Assembly: GCA_003217965.1 (NCBI GenBank)
Contig: QHNB01000282.1
Location: 1-5,325 of the forward strand
Length of the DNA: 5,325 nucleotides
From: Verrucomicrobiota bacterium
GTDB taxonomy: Bacteria > Verrucomicrobiota > Verrucomicrobiia > Chthoniobacterales > UBA10450
Reading direction: 5' to 3'
The position numbers were made by a program, and so were the translations under genes. Positions 1 to 5,325 of the stretch are shown piece by piece. How positions within the stretch are numbered: the first letter of the stretch is position 1; each line of letters opens with the position of its first letter. The notes beneath the pieces are model-generated. The model searched no databases. It had not been told where the DNA came from and was given only the letters and a program-made list of their open reading frames with translations.

Positions 1-708
1 CTGCCCTGGCGGGAGTACGCCTCCCTTATGGATCTTCTGAGAAAACGGCAGATCTACTTTCTCGATGAAGCTAACGTCGGTGCCGGGCTGCCCGTCATGT
101 CGACAATTCGCGACCTGATCGCCAGCGGGGACGTGATCAGAAAGGTAGAAGGTATCTTTTCCGGGACACTCAGCTATCTCTTCAACAATTTTGATGGAAC
201 CATGCCGTTTAGTGCACTGGTGCAAACAGCCTACCACAACGGCCTGACCGAGCCAGATCCGCGTGACGATCTCTCCGGTCAGGATGTCGCGAGAAAGTTA
301 CTCATCCTCGCGCGACAAACTGGATCGAAAATGGAAATAGCGGACGTTCGCGTTCATAGTCTGGTTTCGCAGAAATTGGCGTCCGGCGGATTTTCGCAGC
401 AATTCTTTAGGTTGTTGGCTAAGTATGATTCCGAAATGGATCAGCGGTTGAAGCGCGCGCAGTCACATGACGCGGTACTGCGATACGTCGGCACGCTCGA
501 AAACGGTCGTGCACGTGCTGGAATCAAGCAGTTTTCGCGCGATCATCCGATCGCCGCGACCAAGGGGACCGACAACATTATCGCGTTCGTGACGAGGCGC
601 TACGCGCGCACGCCGCTGGTAGTTCAGGGCCCAGGAGCCGGTGCGGATGTTACTGCCATGGGCGTGTTTTCCGATATCCTTAAATTACTCAACTACCTGC
701 CGCATTAG
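1..708 (+). CDS. thrA: Bifunctional aspartokinase/homoserine dehydrogenase, C-terminal part (5' end outside window)
   Basis: This is the homoserine dehydrogenase end of a ThrA/MetL-type enzyme, which reduces aspartate semialdehyde to homoserine with NAD(P)H in the cytoplasm, on the route to threonine and methionine. The frame is open from base 1 with no start needed; 235 codons are present and the stop is TAG at 706-708. Residue numbers here count from base 1. The homoserine dehydrogenase signature TEPDPRDDLSGQDVARK is intact. By alignment with the remembered yeast enzyme, catalytic Glu, Asp and Lys fall at E84, D95 and K99. NVGAGLPV (about 24-31) precedes it, and the glycine-rich GPGAGADVTAMGVFSDIL lies near the C-terminus. 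The protein stops just after this block without the C-terminal ACT domain of monofunctional Hom, which favours the bifunctional form (about 820 residues in E. coli). The aspartokinase half is inferred, not seen; metL is the alternative name. It converges with the peptidase locus. Confidence 0.93.
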   Translation: MPWREYASLMDLLRKRQIYFLDEANVGAGLPVMSTIRDLIASGDVIRKVEGIFSGTLSYLFNNFDGTMPFSALVQTAYHNGLTEPDPRDDLSGQDVARKLLILARQTGSKMEIADVRVHSLVSQKLASGGFSQQFFRLLAKYDSEMDQRLKRAQSHDAVLRYVGTLENGRARAGIKQFSRDHPIAATKGTDNIIAFVTRRYARTPLVVQGPGAGADVTAMGVFSDILKLLNYLPH

Positions 709-720
709 GAAGAATATTTG

Positions 721-752
721 GGCAGCGCGCGCTGTTTTCGAAAGCCGTTTTT
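721..752 (+). terminator. Weak candidate terminator for thrA
   Basis: Thirteen bases after the thrA stop, the perfect palindrome CAGCGCGCGCTG (723-734) is followed by TTTT (735-738), and a second T run lies at 748-752. The stem is only four or five strong pairs, extendable by G-U pairs, with a small loop. An outer GGC (721-723)/GCC (744-746) pairing in front of the second T run is an alternative. Both forms are weak for an intrinsic terminator; the call rests mainly on position. Confidence 0.3.
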
Positions 753-772
753 ATTGCAATTCTGGGCGAAGT

Positions 773-815
773 TTCCGTGGAGACGACAACCACGGCGATT
801 GACGGAACGATCGCC
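773..815. other. Cluster of overlapping inverted repeats in the convergent spacer
   Basis: Three six-base inverted repeats share bases. CCGTGG (775-780) pairs with CCACGG (790-795), leaving a nine-base loop. GGCGAT (794-799) pairs with ATCGCC (810-815), leaving a ten-base loop. TTCCGT (773-778) pairs with ACGGAA (802-807). They cannot all form at once. None is followed by a T run on either strand, so a standard intrinsic terminator is not supported. The set may be transcript-end structure for the two converging genes, or chance. No gene is seen in the rest of 709-855. Confidence 0.3.
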
Positions 816-1696
816 TCCTGGAGCCAAAATATAGCTTAGACAATGGCGAAGTGGCTTAGTCGCCCGTCCCGAAATTATTTTTGCCTTCGAGTTCGTCGGC
901 AAGCTCGTCTGCCCCGTAAATTTTTCGGAGAGCTTCGCTGATAGCAGCAGAATCGACACTAACGGCGCGCGCTTGTTTGTCGCTGAATATGCAATCGAGA
1001 ACGAGCGACTGAATGTTCCCGTCAAAAATAATTCCAACAAACTCGTTCGCTTTGTTCACGACCGGGCTGCCGCTGTTCCCGCCGATGATGTCGGCATCAG
1101 AAACAAAGTTGAACGGCGTCTTTAGATTTAGCTTTTCCTTACCATCGATCCAACGCTGCGGCAGATCGAACGGCGGTCGGTTGTCATGTTCAGCCGCACG
1201 CTGATATAAACCGGCGAAATTTGTAAACGGCGGAATCTCTTTCCCATCTTCTTCGTAGCCGCGGACGGTACCGTAGGAAAGACGAAGCGTGAACGTCGCA
1301 TCCGGATAATTGCTTGTGCCTTCGATGGCGAAACGGGCCTTGGCAATTTCGCCATAGGCCTGTTCTTTGATCTCCTCCCGGGTGTCGTGTGCTTTCCGTG
1401 CTTCACGAGCCGGCCCGTCGACCATACGCGCAAGTTCGAGCATCGGATCGCGAACATTTTGCAATGCCGCCGGATCTTTGGCGTAAAGCTCCTTGCGAAA
1501 TGCCACATCTTTTAACTTCGTGCCGGTCACAAGCTCGACCGCGCGGGCGTGCGGCGATTTACCTGCAAGTACTTGCTTAACCATGGAATCGCTCCCGCCA
1601 AACTTTTCGGCGAATTCTGTTAACGAATCCGACAGACGAAGAATTTCGTAATCATCGTAAACCGGTTCGGTCGAGAAGAGTTCGAGTTCGAGAGAT

Positions 1697-1703
1697 TCTT
1701 TTG
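1697..1703 (-). other. Second frame break in the S46 peptidase locus
   Basis: Reading the minus strand, the middle frame gives AVDERGQK and then turns to non-family sequence, ending at the stop 1622-1620. The third frame picks up with ESLELELFSTEPVYDDYEI and continues as normal S46 sequence to 856. The switch falls at CAAAAGA on the minus strand. From memory, relatives carry roughly 10-16 more residues between these blocks (a KPNxERLREF-like stretch). The frame shift requires a net loss of 3k+1 bases. A short tandem repeat encoding LELEL (two copies of TTCGAG on the plus strand, 1681-1692) sits beside the break. Confidence 0.75.
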
Positions 1704-2589
1704 GCCACGCTCGTCTACCGCGCGTGTCAGCAAGCGTGCGTATTTAAACAAGCTTCCATAGAAGGCGCGTGGACCACGGTAACCGACCGTGAGCGGACGC
1801 TCCTGCTCCAGGTAGTCGTAGCGCGGCGCGATTCCGGCCAACTCCGCCTGAGCTTTCTTAATTCGATCATACGCGTCGATTGCCGATTTTAACTTCGGAT
1901 CGGCCGAGATCGCGTCGCGCAATTTTTGCTCGCGCTGTTCGATGACGCGCCAAATTTCCGGGTCAAACAACGCGGCAACATAACCGTCGTAGCGTTTACG
2001 ATTGTTTTGGTCGCCGAGAAAGTCCTCGTAGGCGCGGCGCGCATTCTCAAACGAGCGCTGTCCCCAGGCATTGAGCAGAACCTCGCGGCGATTGAAAAGA
2101 CTAAGCCAGCCTGGCACCTCCCGGTCTCTTCGGTCAGCCAGTTCATCAACCGTGAGTTGTCGATCAGTTCGACCAGGACTTCCGCTGACAAAAGTCAGCT
2201 CGCCCTCTCTTGGGCCGTGCGAATTCCACTTTAGATAATCGCGGATCTTCGCCGGCTGTCCGTTCTCGTAGACGCGAAAGATGCAGATATCGAGATCGAA
2301 CCGCGGATATTCAAAGTTGTCCGGGTCACCACCATAAAAAGCCATCTGCTGTTCCGGGGCAAAAACAATTCGTACGTCGTCATAGCGTTTGTAACGATAA
2401 AGGTGATAGGCACCGCCTTGATAAAGCTTCACTACGTCCGAACGCAGCCCGGTCTTTTCCTTGCTTTCCTTTTCAATTTCGGCAATTGCGTTGTCGCGCG
2501 CTTTGCTCGCCGCCTCCGGGGGTAATCCCGACTTCACGCTCGAGTTCACCTGCGTTGTTACATCTTCAATCGAGATGAGCACGTTGAGC

Positions 2590-2596
2590 TCTTTTG
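2590..2596 (-). other. First frame break in the S46 peptidase locus
   Basis: On the minus strand the first frame reads TNHHVGRDALQK, then leaves the family sequence. The next frame resumes with KELNVLISIEDVT. The switch falls at CAAAAGA, with AGCTCAACGTG following. In remembered relatives about 27 residues separate these blocks (an LST..HDY..DGF..EELKCPDL-like segment). From the second His of HH to the last Asp of GGDPDN there are 99 residues here, against about 136 for the catalytic pair in P. gingivalis DPP7, in line with a loss though subfamily differences also count. The frame change requires a net loss of 3k+1 bases. Confidence 0.78.
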
Positions 2597-2857
2597 CAGC
2601 GCATCCCTCCCGACATGATGATTCGTAATGCAAAGGCCATTCGGGGAGACAAACGAACCACTGCCGCCGGAATTAAAACGGACGCTTGCCGTCTGAAGAT
2701 GCTCGAGCCACTGCGGGGTGGGCTCGAACTGATATTTCGCTTTGAGCTGCTGGAGAGGCGGGTTGTTAAACAACCACATTCCTTCGTCAGCAAGGGCCAG
2801 GCTAGCTCCCATGGTCATTACTATGACAAGAGTGGGGAGAAGCGGTCGCAAAAACAT

Positions 2858-2961
2858 CGCCGACTCTAAAACGGCGATGATGATTCGCAAAAAGAATGCG
2901 ATCGCTGCCCACGAGGTAGTTTTTCACGCGCGAAAGCCGCATCGCTTCTTAATATATAAGA
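2858..2961. promoter_or_regulatory. Divergent spacer expected to hold promoters for the peptidase and recC
   Basis: These 104 bases separate two genes pointing apart, so promoters in both directions are expected here by layout. The clearest element is an AT-rich block at 2949-2960 with TAATAT (2950-2955) on the plus strand and TATATT (2957-2952) on the minus strand, either of which could be a -10 element. No good TTGACA-like -35 lies at the right distance. CGCCG (2858-2862) and CGGCG (2872-2876) form a five-base-pair inverted repeat directly against the peptidase ATG, which could fold in its leader. No good Shine-Dalgarno sequence is visible for either gene. Confidence 0.35.
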
Positions 2962-5325
2962 GTGCCCGCTGGCCTTACGCTCTATACCAGTAACCGTCTT
3001 GAGATTCTGGCCGGCCAGCTCGCGGCAGTTTTGAGGAAGCCGCTCCGGGAACCGCTTACGAGCGAAATTGTCGTCGTGCAAAGCAACGGGATGCAGCGGT
3101 GGCTGATCCAACAGATTGCCCGGCACCATGGCATTTGCTCGAATGTGCGCTTTCCCTTCCCGCAGAAATTTTTGCACGGTCTTTTTCAAGCGGCGTTCCC
3201 GGAAAAACCCGGCGCGGAAGTTTATGGGCGTGACGCAATGACGTGGCGGATTATGAAATTGTTGCCGCAACTGGCACCCGACCCTGCCTTCGATGCCATT
3301 GCCAATTATCTGGCGGGCGAACGCAGCGAGCTGCGGGTTTACGAACTTGCCCGGAAAATTGCGCACGCCTTTGATCAATACCTGGTCTTTCGGCCGCGCA
3401 TGATTCTAGATTGGGACGCCGGTAAAGGCGATGGTTGGCAAGCGATGCTTTGGCGCGAGATACAACGCGCAGCGCCGCAGCAATATGAGGCTGCGCTCGG
3501 ATTGCAATTGGTAGAAAAGTTGAAGCACGGCGCGCCTGTGCCAGAGCGCGTATCAATCTTCGGGATATCGAGTTTGCCGCCGTTCTATGTATCGCTGATC
3601 GAAGAAATTTCGGCGCGTTGTCCAGTCCATCTGTTTATCATGGAACCGACTCCGGAATGGTGGGGTGACATTCGCTCCAAACGGGAAAAAGCCCGCTCGA
3701 AACAGCCAGAGCTTTTCGAGCTGGAGCAACCGGTCGATATGGACAACCCGCTTCTGGCTGAGAACGGCAAGCTCGGTCGCGACTTTCTAAACATCGTGGC
3801 CGATCTCAGTCCCGGACATGAACAACCGCAATTCGAGAAGCCTTCAGCAGACACGATTTTGCACACAATCCAGCGCGATCTTTTCGAGATGTATGCCAAT
3901 ATCCAAAAGCCTGAAGGGACCGTATCTGCCGACCAATCGCTGCAAATTCATTCCTGCCACAGCGTCGTGCGAGAACTGGAGGTCTTGTACGATCAATTGC
4001 TCGCTCTCTTTGCCGAAGACGCCACGCTGAAACCGCGGGACATCGTTGTCATGGTGCCGGATGTCTCCATTTACTCGGCCTTTATCGACGCCGTTTTCGG
4101 CGTTCCAGAGAATCCCGAGCACTTCATCCCTTACAGCGTTGCCGATCGCGCTCCCCGCGAACGCAGCGGAGTGATCGACACTTTTCTGCGCATCCTCGAG
4201 GTCCTACCGGGCCGATTCGGCGCCAGTGAAATTCTGGCGCTGCTCGAGTCGTCGGCTGTGCAGCGCCGGTTTGGTATCGCGGAACCGGAGAAAATTCGCC
4301 GTTGGATCGAACAATGCGCTATCCGATGGGGAATCGATTCTGCGCATCGCGCACGTCTGGGCTTACCCCCGTTTTGGGAAAACAGCTGGCGGTATGGCCT
4401 TGATCGGATGCTGCTCGGCTACGCCATGAGACCTGACACTCGAGAGCTCTTCGAGGGCATTCTGCCGTTCGATGAAGTTGAAGGATCGGATGCCGGGTTG
4501 CTTGGAAATTTTGCCGAATTTCTGGAGCACCTTTTTGCCCGCGCCATCGATTTCGCGAAACCACGGTCGCTGAGGGATTGGCAGAGCGATCTGCTCGCTG
4601 CCGTAGATGAGTTTCTCGATGCCGACGAACCCGCGCAGCTGGAACTGAACCAGTTGCGCGCCGCTCTGGCTGAGCTCAGCCGTATCAGCGCCGCTTCCGG
4701 CAACGAAGATGCGGTTTCGCGCGAGATTGTTGTTTTGCAAATGGAACGTGTGTTGGAGAACGCGAGCAGTGGCGCTGGTTTCCTTTCCGGCGCGATGACG
4801 TTTTGCGCATTGAAACCCATGCGCAGCATTCCATTTAGGGTCGTATGTCTGCTCGGGATGAACGACACCGCTTACCCTCGGCGCGATCGCACACCTGAAT
4901 TCGATTTGATCGCGCAACATCACCGGCCCGGGGATCGCAACAGTCGCGCGGATGATCGTGCACTGTTTCTGGAAGCGTTGCTCTCGGCGCGCGATGTTTT
5001 TTACGTCAGTTATGTTGGGCAATCGATGCGCGACAACAGCGCGCTTCCTCCGAGCGTGGTCGTAAGCGAATTGAACGACTACATCGAGCAGCGTTTTGCC
5101 ATCGGGGCGGAGCAGTTTGTCGTGAAACACTCTTTGCAGGCATTCAGTCCGCGCAATTTTGGCGCGGATGATAAACGCTGTTTCAGCTATTCGGTCGACA
5201 ACAGTGTCGCCGGGCAAATTGCTGCTGAAAACCGACACGAGCCGCCAACGTTTTTCGACAAGCCACTGAGCGAACCGGAAGATCTGTGGCGTCACGTTGA
5301 TCTCGAACAGTTAGTCGATTTCTTT
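2962..5325 (+). CDS. recC: Exodeoxyribonuclease V subunit gamma (RecC), N-terminal 788 codons (3' end outside window)
   Basis: RecC is the Chi-scanning, inactive-helicase subunit of the cytoplasmic RecBCD helicase-nuclease, which processes double-strand ends for recombination. The frame runs unbroken from GTG 2962 to the right edge. GTG 2962 is the first usable start: an in-frame TAA lies at 2950-2952, and the family N-terminus LYTSNRLEIL follows at once. Recognisable blocks include VVVQSNGMQRWL (37-48), FDQYLVFRP (137-145), FGISSLPP, NPLL..NGKLGRDF, PRDIVVMVPD, MRSIPFRVVCLLGMND (from 620) and a DDRALFLEALLSA block. The first 145 residues align with remembered E. coli RecC (1122 residues) at a constant offset of two without gaps. 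No Walker A motif is seen, as expected for this degenerate helicase. Later residues and the nuclease-like C-terminal domain lie beyond the window. No Shine-Dalgarno sequence is well placed. recB and recD would be expected downstream. Confidence 0.95.
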   Translation, partial: MPAGLTLYTSNRLEILAGQLAAVLRKPLREPLTSEIVVVQSNGMQRWLIQQIARHHGICSNVRFPFPQKFLHGLFQAAFPEKPGAEVYGRDAMTWRIMKLLPQLAPDPAFDAIANYLAGERSELRVYELARKIAHAFDQYLVFRPRMILDWDAGKGDGWQAMLWREIQRAAPQQYEAALGLQLVEKLKHGAPVPERVSIFGISSLPPFYVSLIEEISARCPVHLFIMEPTPEWWGDIRSKREKARSKQPELFELEQPVDMDNPLLAENGKLGRDFLNIVADLSPGHEQPQFEKPSADTILHTIQRDLFEMYANIQKPEGTVSADQSLQIHSCHSVVRELEVLYDQLLALFAEDATLKPRDIVVMVPDVSIYSAFIDAVFGVPENPEHFIPYSVADRAPRERSGVIDTFLRILEVLPGRFGASEILALLESSAVQRRFGIAEPEKIRRWIEQCAIRWGIDSAHRARLGLPPFWENSWRYGLDRMLLGYAMRPDTRELFEGILPFDEVEGSDAGLLGNFAEFLEHLFARAIDFAKPRSLRDWQSDLLAAVDEFLDADEPAQLELNQLRAALAELSRISAASGNEDAVSREIVVLQMERVLENASSGAGFLSGAMTFCALKPMRSIPFRVVCLLGMNDTAYPRRDRTPEFDLIAQHHRPGDRNSRADDRALFLEALLSARDVFYVSYVGQSMRDNSALPPSVVVSELNDYIEQRFAIGAEQFVVKHSLQAFSPRNFGADDKRCFSYSVDNSVAGQIAAENRHEPPTFFDKPLSEPEDLWRHVDLEQLVDFF

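Larger units (their letters stand above)
856..2857 (-). pseudogene. Secreted S46 family peptidase (DPP7/DPP11 type), reading frame broken twice
   Basis: S46 enzymes are extracytoplasmic serine peptidases that release dipeptides from peptide N-termini. The ATG at 2857 is chosen because a signal peptide follows directly: MFLR, a hydrophobic stretch, then ALA before DEG, with cleavage likely after residue 23. The earlier TTG at 2890 adds an unlikely polar extension. Mature protein starts with the family's DEGMW. The triad is present: His in TNHHV (codon 2617-2615), Asp in GGDPDN (2327-2325 or 2321-2319), Ser in GGNSGSP (1074-1072). The residue after FD at 1020-1018 is Gly, as in DPP7, whereas DPP11 has Arg; that suggests non-acidic P1 preference (inference). 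The coding runs in three frames: 2857 to about 2591, about 2591 to 1700, and about 1698 to 856, stop TAA. At both junctions conserved family residues appear absent, so these are deletions rather than single-base slips. There are no other stops, so decay is recent or the breaks are assembly errors. Confidence 0.9.

Noticed and set aside
1690..2600. Programmed ribosomal frameshifting at the A-rich CAAAAGA sites
   Set aside because: Family residues seem to be missing at both sites, which slippage cannot restore. S46 peptidases are not known to use frameshifting, and CAAAAGA is not a classic slippery heptamer.
1620..2633. A free-standing 337-codon gene starting at TTG 2633 on the minus strand
   Set aside because: Its first residues (MHYESSCREG) are out-of-frame sequence of the TNHHV region and its last 20 or so residues are out-of-frame sequence past the second break. 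It is the middle piece of the S46 peptidase.
2594..2869. Small plus-strand open frames opposite the peptidase signal peptide and start region
   Set aside because: They are antisense to clear S46 coding sequence and show no domain, signal or ribosome-binding site.
2866..3378. Minus-strand open frame of 170 codons spanning the divergent spacer and the 5' part of recC
   Set aside because: It overlaps the conserved RecC N-terminus in antisense, its translation shows no family features, and it would cross the expected promoter region.
3421..3438. GKG in RecC (DAGKGDG) as a possible nucleotide-binding loop
   Set aside because: It lacks the GxxGxGK[ST] pattern and hydrophobic strand of a Walker A motif, and the equivalent region of RecC is not an ATP site.
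4363..5295. Long open frame (310 codons) on the minus strand opposite recC
   Set aside because: It lies wholly antisense to well-conserved recC sequence. Its translation is arginine-rich with no recognisable motif, so it is a by-product of codon use in the real gene.
1..5325. tRNA, rRNA, CRISPR array, insertion sequence or attachment site
   Set aside because: I found no spaced direct repeats, terminal inverted repeats, transposase or integrase sequence, or cloverleaf-like sequence. The three genes and two short spacers account for the whole window.

Overview
The window is ordinary bacterial chromosome, dense with genes and somewhat GC-rich by eye. It holds three protein-coding loci and no recognisable RNA gene, mobile element, CRISPR array or origin. 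The gene types point to a Gram-negative environmental bacterium: a ThrA/MetL-type homoserine dehydrogenase, a secreted S46 dipeptidyl-peptidase and a RecC subunit. The S46 sequence reads most like the Verrucomicrobiota/Acidobacteriota branch of that family as I remember it. Verrucomicrobiota (perhaps Chthoniobacterales) is my best guess, at low confidence, because no ribosomal or marker gene is present.

Layout, left to right. Positions 1-708 (+) are the last 235 codons of a bifunctional aspartokinase/homoserine dehydrogenase (thrA type); the start lies outside the window. A 147-base convergent spacer (709-855) contains several short inverted repeats and at most a weak terminator. Positions 856-2857 (-) encode a secreted S46 family serine peptidase with signal peptide and complete His/Asp/Ser triad. 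Its reading frame is broken twice. At each break a short conserved stretch appears to be missing, so the locus is a probable recent pseudogene or an assembly defect. A 104-base divergent spacer (2858-2961) separates it from recC (2962 to beyond 5325, +), the gamma subunit of exodeoxyribonuclease V. recC begins at a GTG and runs off the right edge after 788 codons.

The three loci do not form a pathway: amino-acid biosynthesis, extracytoplasmic peptide breakdown and double-strand-break repair. thrA and the peptidase converge; the peptidase and recC diverge, so each is transcribed separately. recB and recD would be expected to the right of the window.

The points most worth a second look are the two peptidase lesions, which fall at the same heptamer and shift the frame in the same direction, and the RecC residues at Chi-recognition positions, most of which differ from E. 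coli. I found no convincing new biological system here.
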